Positions 52,144 through 61,391 of a stretch of 64,000 bases of DNA are shown in pieces (positions within the stretch are counted from its first letter, which is position 1; every line of letters begins with the position of its first letter). A model generated the notes under the pieces. The model was not told the DNA's origin and ran no database searches. It was given only the letters and a program-made list of their open reading frames with translations. The stretch is taken from assembly GCF_004521965.1 (NCBI RefSeq), contig NZ_SDGK01000037.1:1-64000 (forward strand). Reading direction: 5' to 3'. This DNA comes from Weissella cibaria. GTDB taxonomy: Bacteria > Bacillota > Bacilli > Lactobacillales > Lactobacillaceae. The translations under genes and the position numbers were made by a program.

Positions 52144-53001
52144 ATGGCAATTTCATCATTGACTGACACATACACGCTTTCAAACGGTGTTAAGATTCCT
52201 GTCGTAGGATTTGGAACTTGGCAAACACCTGATGGTGACGTGGCTTACCAAAGCACGATTGATGCTTTAGCTGCTGGCTACCGTCACATCGATACGGCTG
52301 CTGCTTACGGTAACGAAGAATCAATCGGTCGCGCCTTGAAGGATTCAGGCATCGCCCGCGAAGAAATCTTCGTAACGTCAAAGTTGTGGAACGACATGCA
52401 CGGTTACGAATCTGCTAAGCAAGCCTTGGATGACACGTTGAAGCGTTTGGATTTGGACTACTTGGACCTTTACTTGATCCACTGGCCAAACCCAAAGGCT
52501 AACCGTGACAACTGGGCTGAAGCAAATGCTGAATCATGGCGTGCTATGGAAGAGGCATATGAATCTGGTAAGGTTCGTGCCATCGGAATTTCAAACTTCC
52601 AAGTTCACCACTTCGAAGAGTTGTTGAAGACGGCTAAGGTAACACCTATGGTTAACCAATTGTTTGTTAACCCTTCTGACATGGAAGACGACATCGTGAC
52701 TTTCAACAACGACCACAATGTTTTGACGGAAGCTTACTCACCATTGGGAACGGGTAAGATGTTGACAGTTGCCGCAATTCAAGAAATTGCTAACAAGTAC
52801 AACAAGTCAGTTGCGCAAATCGCATTGCGTTGGTCATTGCAACACGGCTTCTTGCCATTGCCAAAGTCAACGCACAAGGAGCGCATTATCGAAAATGGTC
52901 AACTCTTTGACTTTGAGTTGACGGCTGATGATATGGCTGCCTTGGACAAGCTTGAAGGCGTAGCTGGTGCACACAACGACGCTGACAAGACAAACTTCTA
53001 A
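52144..53001 (+). CDS. Aldo/keto reductase
   Basis: A 285-residue AKR of the 2,5-diketogluconate reductase type. HIDTAAAYGNEESIG has the catalytic Asp and Tyr, VTSKLW the Lys and LIHWPNP the His. It reduces aldehydes and ketones with NADPH. Strongly biased codons (AAG, TTG, GGT) suggest high expression. AGGAG lies ten bases before ATG; a GTG nine bases earlier is too close to it. Confidence 0.88.
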   Translation: MAISSLTDTYTLSNGVKIPVVGFGTWQTPDGDVAYQSTIDALAAGYRHIDTAAAYGNEESIGRALKDSGIAREEIFVTSKLWNDMHGYESAKQALDDTLKRLDLDYLDLYLIHWPNPKANRDNWAEANAESWRAMEEAYESGKVRAIGISNFQVHHFEELLKTAKVTPMVNQLFVNPSDMEDDIVTFNNDHNVLTEAYSPLGTGKMLTVAAIQEIANKYNKSVAQIALRWSLQHGFLPLPKSTHKERIIENGQLFDFELTADDMAALDKLEGVAGAHNDADKTNF

Positions 53002-53037
53002 TTTACTAGACAAAAACACCCTAGCTGAACGATGCGA

Positions 53038-53200
53038 TGTACCCAAAAAGTTAAAGTAAAATATTTTAGCTGATTAAGCGGCCATTTGTCGGTATTCTAC
53101 CGGTGAGTGGCCGTTTAATTTTACCTGAATTCGTGTGTTGTTGTAATACAGTGTCCAATTATTAATTGCATCAATCAACTCTTTTGCTTCACTCCATTGC
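53038..53200 (-). mobile_element. IS3-family insertion sequence remnant (transposase 3' end)
   Basis: Minus-strand translation from about 53196 to 53074 reads WSEAKELIDAINNWTLYYNN then TRIQVKLNGHSPVEYR and a stop after MAA, the C-terminus of IS150-like IS3 transposases. It runs to TGTACCC near 53038, a likely IS end. Only about 40 codons survive; the other end is missing. Confidence 0.8.
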
Positions 53201-53958
53201 GGAATAGATAACGATGTTTACCATCACTTCTGTAACCAGTTGCTCGTTTACCATTTTGGTAGAAAACGTCTTTTTTATAACCGGTAAATAGCTTGGGTTT
53301 GACCACTTCTTAGTAACCGGTTTGGCTATTGTCGTAGCTGCACGCTTCGCAACGGTTACCTGAGTGGTTGATACGGGCGCATGCTTAGTGGCTTGTGGCG
53401 CCGCCTTAGCAGCTTCGACCTGCGCCGTTGATTTTGGCACTTGTTGTTTCACGACGGCTTCAGACTGATGCGTAGCTTGTGCAGAAAGCGTCACTTCCCG
53501 AGTTAATCCACGCCGGCTAACCGTTGTAGATGAATACGCCACTGAGGGCACACTGCTTGGTACATTTTTTTGTTTCTACCGCGGATTGTTGTGGGGTGAC
53601 TGACGAAACTTCTGCCGCCGTGGCCGAAATAACACTACCTAATGATTCAGTTGAACTGTCAGTCGCCTGAGATAAACTGCCACTTGAGTCCTCTGATTCA
53701 GCGTTGCCACACTTGTGTTATCGACTGATGATACTGACGTGACTGGCATGCCAGCCGATTCTGGTACCAAAGTTGCACTAGTCGTAACCTCGTTTTGCAA
53801 TACAACGGCCGAGTCAGGTTGCGGGACTGGTTCATCAACAACCACACTTAGTTCATCCCCATTGTCATCGGCCGACACAACGGCCCCAGCAGCCATAACA
53901 CCAACAAGGGAGTTGCAGCTACCCAAACCTTACCTGCTTTATACATCTTTTTGCGCAT
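53190..53958 (-). pseudogene. Degraded KxYKxGKxW-type glucan-binding surface protein
   Basis: Start at 53958 codes MRKKMYKAGKVWVAATPL, a KxYKxGKxW signal. After shifts near 53908, 53708, 53570 and 53270 the frames continue as a Ser/Thr/Ala/Val-rich region and then KDVFYQNGKRATGYRSDGKH with RYLFRNGVKQ, a glucan-binding repeat. The remainder is replaced by the IS3 remnant. This is the N-terminal order of glucansucrases (signal, variable region, glucan-binding repeats), but any such surface protein would fit. Each shift can be repaired by one base at a short homopolymer. Confidence 0.75.
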
Positions 53959-54050
53959 GTTCAACCCCGCTTAAAGCTTAATACTTCCTTAGCTTATGCC
54001 AATAAGTGTAGTCGCTCACAAACCCAAAATCAAAAGTCCTGCTCGAAACA

Positions 54051-54080
54051 AAAACACAACTCAGCAAAAGAGTTGTGTTT
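54051..54080 (-). terminator. Terminator of the NlpC/P60 gene
   Basis: AAAACACAACTC (54051-54062) pairs with GAGTTGTGTTT (54070-54080). Confidence 0.7.
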
Positions 54081-54091
54081 ATCTGCAGTTA

Positions 54092-55069
54092 TTAAATTGT
54101 GTGGTATGCCAAAGGCGCATCCCAAATATCGTGAACCCCAGTTGTCATACCTGGCTGTGGCGCATCGATCATCTTACCATTACCAATGTACATACCAACG
54201 TGGTATTCGCCACCAACTGACCCCCAGAACAGCAAGTCACCAGATTGTGCTTGTGACAACGGCTTCGGTTGTGAACCGTGGGCACGCAAGTATGCGGCCT
54301 GTTCGTAAGTTGTGCGGCCCAAATCAGTCAAGTGCGCGTGTTGACGTACCAATCGAATGAATCCTGAGCAATCAACGCCGTATTGCGTTGCACCACCCCA
54401 CATGTAAGGAATTCCCAACCAGTGGTTTGCTTCTTCAATCATTCGTGTTCCAGCATCACTATCACGCAGGAAGAATGTCCCATCATTACCAAAGTAATAC
54501 GTCTTCCCATCAATGACACGTGTGCCTTCTACTGCGCGACCAACGTTATCGACATAGTACTTCATCCCCCAAGCAGTCTTCCACTTGTTTTGTTCGCGCA
54601 CCCCATTTTCAAACCAGTAGTATGTGCCCATGTAGAAACGGAATCCTGTAAATTGCTGACCGTTTTCATACCACTTCCAGCCTTGACCTGCATCCGTATA
54701 TCCTGATGTCTTGCCACGCAGGAAGAACGTCCCATTATCACCGAAATTATAAGCCGTACCATCAATGACGTAATTACCTTGGACCGCACGTCCCTCATTG
54801 TCCGTGTAGTATTTCATTCCCCAAGCTTCACGCCAACCAGAATCCTGACGCACCCCATCGATGAACCAGTAATACGTACCCATGTAGAAACGGAATCCCG
54901 TGTACTTTTGACCATTTTCAAGCCAACGCCATCCTTCATTTGTACTAACGTAACCCGTTTGGCCAGCTGCTGAAGCTGAGTGACCAGCTTCCATCCCCAT
55001 CGCAAACGTGAAACCGGCAATAACTGACGCGATAAACGCCAATGCCTTTTTCCCTTTAAACAATGTCAT
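54092..55069 (-). CDS. Secreted NlpC/P60 hydrolase with two glucan-binding repeats
   Basis: About 325 residues: signal peptide (FKGKKALAFIASVIAGFTFA), two long repeats of about 85 residues each sharing TGFRFYMGTYYWF and GMKYY..N.GRAV, and a C-terminal NlpC/P60 domain with Cys in GVDCSGF and His in YHVGMYIG. It should cut peptidoglycan stem peptides outside the cell, with the repeats binding glucan or wall polymers. AGGAG lies 11 bases before ATG at 55069; an in-frame ATG at 55078 is too close. The repeats resemble the one left in the neighbouring pseudogene. Confidence 0.88.
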   Translation of the reverse strand: MTLFKGKKALAFIASVIAGFTFAMGMEAGHSASAAGQTGYVSTNEGWRWLENGQKYTGFRFYMGTYYWFIDGVRQDSGWREAWGMKYYTDNEGRAVQGNYVIDGTAYNFGDNGTFFLRGKTSGYTDAGQGWKWYENGQQFTGFRFYMGTYYWFENGVREQNKWKTAWGMKYYVDNVGRAVEGTRVIDGKTYYFGNDGTFFLRDSDAGTRMIEEANHWLGIPYMWGGATQYGVDCSGFIRLVRQHAHLTDLGRTTYEQAAYLRAHGSQPKPLSQAQSGDLLFWGSVGGEYHVGMYIGNGKMIDAPQPGMTTGVHDIWDAPLAYHTI

Positions 55070-55200
55070 ATTTAACATTACTCCTGTCTTTGTTGTTTTT
55101 AGAGTAACAACCCAATATGACATCTCTATTACAACGGGCTTCTTAATATTTTATTATTCTATTACAACGTGAAATAATGCACATCGTTTTCATAATTTAT

Positions 55201-56250
55201 TCAAAAACGCATTGGCCAGCGTCGGTCTATGAATATTTTTCGAACAATCGGTAACCCAAGGGCCACATAAGCCATCACAATAATAGGTGCAGTGTTCATC
55301 AGCACCATTAATACCCAGGCGATTGGCCGGCCGTACCACTGCACCCAGAGTCCAACAGTTGGACCGTAAACAATTTTACCAAGAATCAAAATGACAAAAG
55401 CATGAAGAAACAAAACCACCGCCGAATTTTGTCCAACCCAGGCGATCCCGTCACCCGTTTGCCAAAGTCTGTGTTCAATCAACTGTGACACACCAGCCAA
55501 TGCAAAAATGCTACCAAACGCCCCTAACAGCATCTGCCAAATTGGCCCCGTAAACGTCCCCGATACGAGATAGAATGTTCCTCCCTGAGATGCCCAGTAC
55601 CACACCGCCAAACCAGCAACAAACATCGTGACCATGCCGTAAAAAGGCCATGGTTGCTTCATCCAACGTTGCGCCAGATAGCCCCCGAGTAAGAACAATT
55701 GACTCAAGAGCACCGCATTCAAAGACCACGGTGCAACCGCTGGTGCTAACAGTCCCAGACCAAATAATCCCAAGCCAATGGCAACCAATGTGCCTATTCG
55801 CCAGCGGTCTGGTAGTTTGGCAACGAGCGCCTGAGCACAACTAAAAATAATCGTCGCTAGGCCGAGTGCTACAAAGAACCACACAGCCCCAAGTGACATC
55901 ATCCCCGCTGGCATTGTACTATTATTACCACCCGCCCATACGGCGCCAAGTAACGTACCCGTTAATGACCAACTTGCATGGCCAAATTTTACCGCTGGCC
56001 ATTCATAAGCTAAAATCAGCAACGCGAACACAATATACAACAGAATCAAGGTATTAAAATTAGTCTTGATGCGTTCGCTGAGTGGCTTAGGCCGATACAA
56101 CAGACCGCTAAAGAAAAAGAAAATCGGTAAACTACCTAAAAACAAAAAATTCTGTCCCGCTTGAAACGCCGGTTCCGAACCGGACACATGGCCAATAATC
56201 ACCATTAACATTGCTAAACCACGTGCAATGTCGATCCATTTATATCTCAT
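55201..56250 (-). CDS. Membrane acyltransferase (fucose 4-O-acetylase-like)
   Basis: A 349-residue acyltransferase-3 family protein with about ten helices. MRYKWIDIARGLAMLMVIIGHVSG at the N-terminus carries the catalytic His of the family. It probably O-acetylates a surface glycan. GATGGGG precedes ATG at 56250. A second protein of the same type is at 59802. Confidence 0.8.
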   Translation of the reverse strand: MRYKWIDIARGLAMLMVIIGHVSGSEPAFQAGQNFLFLGSLPIFFFFSGLLYRPKPLSERIKTNFNTLILLYIVFALLILAYEWPAVKFGHASWSLTGTLLGAVWAGGNNSTMPAGMMSLGAVWFFVALGLATIIFSCAQALVAKLPDRWRIGTLVAIGLGLFGLGLLAPAVAPWSLNAVLLSQLFLLGGYLAQRWMKQPWPFYGMVTMFVAGLAVWYWASQGGTFYLVSGTFTGPIWQMLLGAFGSIFALAGVSQLIEHRLWQTGDGIAWVGQNSAVVLFLHAFVILILGKIVYGPTVGLWVQWYGRPIAWVLMVLMNTAPIIVMAYVALGLPIVRKIFIDRRWPMRF

Positions 56251-56270
56251 TATTTTCCCCATCAATTACA

Positions 56271-56304
56271 AAAAAGGACCGAACCATTTTGTTCAGTCCT
56301 TTTT
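56271..56304 (-). terminator. Terminator of yneF
   Basis: AAAAAGGACCGAAC (56271-56284) pairs with GTTCAGTCCTTTTT (56291-56304) with one mismatch. Confidence 0.7.
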
Positions 56305-56312
56305 AACAAGCC

Positions 56313-56540
56313 TTACTTCTTTGCAGAAGATTGGGCCTTCATTTGTGCCATCATTTGGTTCAAACGCTTTTGTGAAGGCTTTTGTCCCATTGATGTCATC
56401 ATTGACTTCATCATCTCTTCTGAGATAGGTGGGTTGTTCTTCAAGTACGTTTGCATTGAGCGACGTGCCAAGAAAAATCCAGCAACTGCACCCAACACAG
56501 CAGCAAGGATGACAATCAAAATCCAGATACTAGTATTCAT
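56313..56540 (-). CDS. yneF: YneF-family (UPF0154) small membrane protein
   Basis: A 75-residue protein: one N-terminal membrane helix, then FFLARRSMQTYLKNNPPI and a Met/Gln/Lys-rich helix (MMTSMGQKPSQKRLNQMM). This is the UPF0154 pattern, widespread in Firmicutes, function unknown. Confidence 0.85.
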   Translation of the reverse strand: MNTSIWILIVILAAVLGAVAGFFLARRSMQTYLKNNPPISEEMMKSMMTSMGQKPSQKRLNQMMAQMKAQSSAKK

Positions 56541-56631
56541 CGCATTACTCCATCATTATAATTCATATATTATTGTAGCGAACATTCGCCGTTTTGACTA
56601 GGTCATCCCGCATTTCTTCGCGAAAACTTCA

Positions 56632-56886
56632 TTAGTTGTCACGCAAGCCTTTTTCGCGTTGGATATCCTTCACCTTATCTGGCGTCACTTCATTACCGTC
56701 ATCATCAAACACTTGGAGCATTTCAACTTGTGAACGGAACGTAGCACGGAAGTTTTCAAGGAATTCAGCCCGTAAATCCGCACGTTCGGCAATTTCGTCG
56801 TCCGTCAAACCTTCGGGCGTCTTTGCCTTGGATGCTAATTCATTAATACGTGTGCGCACGGCCAACATGCGATCTGTTTCTGCCAT
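56632..56886 (-). CDS. ynzC: YnzC-family (DUF896) protein
   Basis: An 84-residue DUF896 protein: RINELASKAKTPEGLTDDE and ERADLRAEFLENFRATFRSQ are the family blocks. In Bacillus ynzC lies in the SOS operon yneA-yneB-ynzC divergent from lexA; the same divergent placement is kept here without yneA or yneB. GGTGG precedes ATG at 56886. Confidence 0.88.
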   Translation of the reverse strand: MAETDRMLAVRTRINELASKAKTPEGLTDDEIAERADLRAEFLENFRATFRSQVEMLQVFDDDGNEVTPDKVKDIQREKGLRDN

Positions 56887-57002
56887 ATCAGTCACCACCT
56901 AATTTTTTATCGTTACTCTATTCTACCATGAAACAATGTCTAACATTCACAACTCGCCGAATTACTGTAGAATAGAAGCAGATATTTTACGAGGAGGATA
57001 AC

Positions 57003-57635
57003 ATGACACAACCTGAGAGCAAGCAACTCGCAATTTTGCGGTTTGTCTACGAAAAGCAACTTGAAAAAGGTTATCCACCTACTGTCCGCGAAATCGGTGA
57101 CGGCGTTGGCTTATCATCTTCATCAACAGTCCATGGACATTTGAACCGATTACAGAAAAAAGGCTTATTGCACAAGGATCCAGATAAGCCACGTGCACTA
57201 GAAGTCACCCCCGCTGGTATTGAAGCCCTCGGTATCACCACCCGTAACCAAAACATGATGCCCGTCTTAGATGAACATGAGGCCATTCCGGCCAGCAACG
57301 AAGATAGCGATTATATCGTTGATTACTTCCCCGTGCCCGAAAACCTCGTCCGCTTTGACGGTGATTTGTTCATGCTGCGCCTTCGTGGCAATGCCATGTT
57401 AAACATCGGCATGCTCGACGGCGACTTTGTCATTGTCCGCCGGCAAAACGATGCCGACAACGGTGATATTGTGGTAGCCCGTGATGAAACTGGGCAAACT
57501 CATATTAAACGACTTTTTCGCGAGGCCGATGCCTATCGACTCCAACCGGAGAATGATAATATGACGCCCATTATCGTCCGCAAACTAACCATCCTTGGCA
57601 AAGTCGTCGGCTTGTACCGGGATGCCATTTATTAA
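57003..57635 (+). CDS. lexA: LexA-like repressor lacking the self-cleavage residues
   Basis: A 210-residue LexA by domain order: winged helix with PPTVREIGDGVGLSSSSTVH (residues 25-44) and a C-terminal S24 peptidase fold (FMLRLRGNAML, DGDFVIV, NGDIVVA, LQPENDNM). The catalytic Ser of the G-[DE]-S-M motif is Ala131 (GNAM), while Lys169 remains with the normal 38-residue spacing. The Ala-Gly cleavage site is also missing: the region reads MPVLDEHEAIPASNE (86-100). It should bind DNA but not cleave itself. Strong GAGGAGG site; ynzC is divergent. Confidence 0.88.
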   Translation: MTQPESKQLAILRFVYEKQLEKGYPPTVREIGDGVGLSSSSTVHGHLNRLQKKGLLHKDPDKPRALEVTPAGIEALGITTRNQNMMPVLDEHEAIPASNEDSDYIVDYFPVPENLVRFDGDLFMLRLRGNAMLNIGMLDGDFVIVRRQNDADNGDIVVARDETGQTHIKRLFREADAYRLQPENDNMTPIIVRKLTILGKVVGLYRDAIY

Positions 57636-57650
57636 TACGCTACTAAAAAT

Positions 57651-57689
57651 AAAAACGTTCGACGCGCAAATTGCGGTCGAACGTTTTTT
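57651..57689. terminator. Convergent terminator between lexA and LtaS-like gene
   Basis: AAAAACGTTCGAC (57651-57663) pairs with GTCGAACGTTTTT (57676-57688). Confidence 0.8.
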
Positions 57690-59676
57690 ACTTCACTGCC
57701 AAGAACTGTTTACCAAGATAGTTCTTACCAGCACTGAGGTCATATTGCACATATTTCAAATCAGTTAACAACGCTTGTTGCTTCGTTGTAAGTTGTTTTT
57801 CCTTAACCGTCTTGCCTTGTTCATTTACAAACGTATTACGTGTGTAATTGGCAAAAGCTGGCATCTGCTTAGTGATTGCCGTTTGCAAAGCAAAATATGG
57901 TGACACCTTGGTGTTCATTGCCTCGAACGTCAAAGCTGGAAAATCGCTCGGCGACGCGACTGCTCGTGTAGCCGCCGGTGTCTTGCCTGCCAATTTTTTA
58001 GCCGCCGGATTCTGATAGACGAAGTAATCCGTCTCGTGAGCTACCTTGGCAGCCGCTTGCGCATCCACGAATGTGAAGACACCTGGCCAGTGATCACCAT
58101 AAAGGACCATCGTAATTGGTCGTTCAGACGCATCTAACCGCTTAATTAATTTGCCTAAGGCCATATCACTACGATGAACCCCTTCTAAATAGCTTTCAAT
58201 TTGCTTTTTCGTGCTTTTTGAGACCGCTGGGGTTTTTACCTTATAGTGATTATCAGGATGCTCACCTGCTGTATAAGGCATGTGATTTTGCATCGTCATG
58301 AGTTGCAAGAACTGGGACTGGTTTGACTTCGCGTTGTCAATTTTAGAGGTCAAAAAACGGTAGGCATTCGCATCGGTTGGATAATCCCCATCCTTTGCAG
58401 CAGCTTGATATTTTTCAGGATACGGCGTTTGCATGTTATCCGTCGTGTAAAAACCGTCGATACCCATTTTTTTATACGCATTCGTTCGATTATACAAACT
58501 ACCAATAAAGGGGTGTAAGACATCTTTTTGCTGGAAAACGTTAGTAACGTTTGGCACCGCCTTAGCGAATGGTACAACCTGCACATAAGGTACAGACATC
58601 TCGGGGGCATACGTTGCTAACGGCATTCCTGTCAATGTCATATACTCAATGTTCGCAGTACCACCACCGTAGCCCGAAGACAACATTTTACCAGAGAACG
58701 TTGCCGTTGCCTTCACCTTGTCCATATTCTTCGACACATTTTTGCCACTATACGTCAACGACGGTACATCGTTGGGATTTGCCAATGATTCACTTAACAC
58801 ATAAATGACCGTTTGACCGGCTAAATTAGCTTGACGGTTTTTATTCAATTCGGTGGCATAAGCAGCGTACTTCTTTTGAATTTCTGCCATCTTGGCCTTT
58901 GAATAACCGGCTGGTTCACGCATGATAACCGTCGAGACATTCGAAACAAAAGTCATTAGCGGTCCATTCCATAGCGCGTCATCCCCTGAACTATAGACAA
59001 CTCGTTCATAATTAAACCGCTGTAACCATTCTTGATTTTCATCTGCAGTAGAGACAAATGGAATGGCAAGCACACCACCGGCTACTAACACAACAATGAT
59101 TCGTGACCACGTTTGTTGAAACAGGGTTACCATCACGAATTGCGCAAAGTGACCAGCTCGCCGTCGACGTAACAAAAACTCAAGCCAAATGGTGACAACT
59201 AGTAAAATCAGTACGGCAATAATGGCACCAATCAATAAACCACGATCAACCATCCCCGATAAACCACCGGCCGCTCCCGCCTCAGACATATCACTGAACA
59301 TAATTGGTTCGTTACGGGCCTTAACTTTCATAAATTCAGCTACAAAAGCGACAATGCCAATGACGCCATACAAAGCAATGCTAAGAAACAAACGATTTAA
59401 CAACGCCATAATGAAAATATAAAGTAAGAAAGTTTCAAATACAGAAAACCAAGCTTGCGGTTTCCACATAAAATTCCATGTATAACCGAGCGCCGTACCG
59501 AGGTCAGTTGTTTGATTGTAACGTCCCCATTCCTGGAAGTACATCGCAAATTGCAACATAAATGTCGTTAAGATGCTTAGCACCAGGCCAATCAAAATTA
59601 GGCGCATAAAATTATTTATCGCTATTGGCTGGATCATCTGTTTCAACGGAGTCCAACCCCTTCTTTTATTCGTCAT
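57688..59676 (-). CDS. LTA synthase-family phosphoglycerol transferase
   Basis: A 662-residue membrane sulfatase-fold protein. Five or so N-terminal helices precede an extracellular domain with VIYVLSESLANP (metal-binding Glu), SSGYGGGTANIEYMTLTGMP (catalytic Thr region) and LYGDHWPGV (metal Asp and His). It transfers glycerol phosphate from phosphatidylglycerol to a wall polymer or glycolipid. It is more distant from canonical LtaS, and neighbours the acyltransferase at 59802, so surface glycan decoration is likely (inference). Confidence 0.83.
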   Translation of the reverse strand: MTNKRRGWTPLKQMIQPIAINNFMRLILIGLVLSILTTFMLQFAMYFQEWGRYNQTTDLGTALGYTWNFMWKPQAWFSVFETFLLYIFIMALLNRLFLSIALYGVIGIVAFVAEFMKVKARNEPIMFSDMSEAGAAGGLSGMVDRGLLIGAIIAVLILLVVTIWLEFLLRRRRAGHFAQFVMVTLFQQTWSRIIVVLVAGGVLAIPFVSTADENQEWLQRFNYERVVYSSGDDALWNGPLMTFVSNVSTVIMREPAGYSKAKMAEIQKKYAAYATELNKNRQANLAGQTVIYVLSESLANPNDVPSLTYSGKNVSKNMDKVKATATFSGKMLSSGYGGGTANIEYMTLTGMPLATYAPEMSVPYVQVVPFAKAVPNVTNVFQQKDVLHPFIGSLYNRTNAYKKMGIDGFYTTDNMQTPYPEKYQAAAKDGDYPTDANAYRFLTSKIDNAKSNQSQFLQLMTMQNHMPYTAGEHPDNHYKVKTPAVSKSTKKQIESYLEGVHRSDMALGKLIKRLDASERPITMVLYGDHWPGVFTFVDAQAAAKVAHETDYFVYQNPAAKKLAGKTPAATRAVASPSDFPALTFEAMNTKVSPYFALQTAITKQMPAFANYTRNTFVNEQGKTVKEKQLTTKQQALLTDLKYVQYDLSAGKNYLGKQFLAVK

Positions 59677-59773
59677 ATACTATCTCACGATCACTATTTC
59701 TCTCTATCACTAATGAATAAGTATACCGTATTAAAACGACGGTTTTTTAACAAATGGTTAACACGTAAAACAA

Positions 59774-59797
59774 AAAGCAGGCCATACAGTCTGCTTT
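59774..59797 (-). terminator. Hairpin after the second acyltransferase gene
   Basis: AAAGCAG (59774-59780) pairs with CTGCTTT (59791-59797); short, T-poor tail. Confidence 0.4.
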
Positions 59798-59801
59798 AGA
59801 A

Positions 59802-60818
59802 TTAGTCTTCAAAATAGATTTGTCGGGCCCAATTAATTCGTCGGGCGCCCCACGTTAGTAATCCCATCACGATTAATGTCACGACAATGTTTATCAAAAC
59901 ATTTAGGGTGTGGTCAGTAGTAATCAAACTAATGTACCCACCCATTTTGAACAGGCTCATTAAGATCGTCAAAATACTAATTTTTAAGATGACTGCATCA
60001 CCTAATTTCGCAAACCATGTCGCAAATACCGGTGTCCATTGAATCAACCGTTGCGCAAGATACACAATTGTTAAACTGCCCAAAACTGCCCCAAGCGATG
60101 TAAACACCCAGTGTGGTGCGGCCGCCATAGTAACATCAAATGGTCCTGAGGTTGACACACCCGTCCAAACCAAGAAACCCGCAGCCGCTGTGGCGTGCCC
60201 AACCTGCCAGTCACCTGCAACTCGAAGTTGCTTGCCAAGCATCATTAATGGTTGCATCACTAATGCCCCTTCAGTCGACCAAGGCATCTGAAACTGAGAA
60301 CTCAAGTAATATCCTAGCCAGGCTAGTAAAATTGTCACCACCCATTGGTACGCCACGCGACCCGGTAGATATTGCACTACCTTAAACACGATTGTGGCCA
60401 CAAACAGAGCCAAGGCAATCCAAATCATTCCCGTACCAAGGACTTGCCAATCCCCAACATGCGCAGTTGGCCAGCCATTACCGTACAAAAATGTTGTTAC
60501 ACCATCGCGCATTGCAACGAATCGATACTGCATCCAATAAGTCAAATTAAATTTAATAATGACTTTACTACCAAGAATAATAACGGCCGCTGTAACAGCA
60601 AACGGCACAACATAATGTTTAATGCCCTTAAGTAATACTTCTCGCCACTGCAACCCCGCCGCCCAGTAGCCAGCCACCATAAATAAAACTGGTACATTCA
60701 CGATTGTTAACCACTGATAAAGTGGCCTTGCGGTTGCTTGATCAATCAGCTGCGCAACCACAATCATAATGATTGCAAACACTGTTATCAATCGCGTTAG
60801 TTTTTGTTCTTTGGTCAT
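59802..60818 (-). CDS. Membrane acyltransferase-like protein
   Basis: A 338-residue protein with about ten helices, similar in topology to the acyltransferase at 55201 (NVPVLFMVAGYWAAGLQWRE corresponds to the PIFFFFSGLLYRPKP segment). The usual N-terminal catalytic His is replaced: the first helix reads IIMIVVAQLIDQ where a GH pair is expected, so activity is doubtful. GGAGGAG precedes ATG at 60818. Same strand as the LtaS-like gene downstream. Confidence 0.65.
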   Translation of the reverse strand: MTKEQKLTRLITVFAIIMIVVAQLIDQATARPLYQWLTIVNVPVLFMVAGYWAAGLQWREVLLKGIKHYVVPFAVTAAVIILGSKVIIKFNLTYWMQYRFVAMRDGVTTFLYGNGWPTAHVGDWQVLGTGMIWIALALFVATIVFKVVQYLPGRVAYQWVVTILLAWLGYYLSSQFQMPWSTEGALVMQPLMMLGKQLRVAGDWQVGHATAAAGFLVWTGVSTSGPFDVTMAAAPHWVFTSLGAVLGSLTIVYLAQRLIQWTPVFATWFAKLGDAVILKISILTILMSLFKMGGYISLITTDHTLNVLINIVVTLIVMGLLTWGARRINWARQIYFED

Positions 60819-60841
60819 AAAACTCCTCCAACTACAACAAA

Positions 60842-60864
60842 GGAGAAGCACAGAAGGCTTCTCC
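60842..60864 (-). terminator. Terminator of apt
   Basis: GGAGAAGC (60842-60849) pairs perfectly with GCTTCTCC (60857-60864). Confidence 0.6.
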
Positions 60865-60871
60865 AGTTATG

Positions 60872-61387
60872 TTAGTAATTCATCAATGCCAAGATGTCAT
60901 ATCCTTCAAGACGATCACGTCCGTGAAGGGCATCAAGTTCAATCAAGAAGGCCAAGCCAACGACTTTACCGCCCAAAGCTTCCACCAACTTAATTGTTGC
61001 GGCAATCGTACCACCAGTTGCCAACAAATCATCCGTGATAAGTACCTTATCACCTGGCTTAATGGCATCCTTGTGCAATTCCAAAGCTGCCTCACCGTAT
61101 TCAAGCTTGTAGCTTTCCTTAACGGTTTCGCGAGGTAACTTACCTGGCTTGCGTGCTGGTACCAAACCGATACCCATTTCGTGGGCGACCGGTGCACCGA
61201 CTAAGAATCCACGTGACTCAGGGCCAACGATAACATTTACCCCGCGCACTTGTGCGAATTCAGTAATTTGATGCGTTGCTTCTGCGTAAGCCGCCCCATC
61301 CGCCAACAAAGGCGTGATGTCACGGAATGTAATTCCTTCTTCTGGGAAGTTCGGAATCGAGGCAACATAATCATGCAAATCCAACAT
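60872..61387 (-). CDS. apt: Adenine phosphoribosyltransferase
   Basis: A 171-residue type I phosphoribosyltransferase. The PRPP loop [13 protein letters not shown] is at residues 115-127, with GPESRGF (55-61) and ARKPGKLP flanking the active site. It salvages adenine to AMP. It follows recJ after four bases, a conserved recJ-apt order in Firmicutes. Confidence 0.93.
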   Translation of the reverse strand: MLDLHDYVASIPNFPEEGITFRDITPLLADGAAYAEATHQITEFAQVRGVNVIVGPESRGFLVGAPVAHEMGIGLVPARKPGKLPRETVKESYKLEYGEAALELHKDAIKPGDKVLITDDLLATGGTIAATIKLVEALGGKVVGLAFLIELDALHGRDRLEGYDILALMNY

Positions 61388-61391
61388 CTGC

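Noticed and set aside
56577-56590. CGAACATTCG upstream of yneF as a LexA box
   Set aside because: It lacks the four-base spacer and full GTTC half of the Firmicute box, and no second copy was seen near lexA or umuC.
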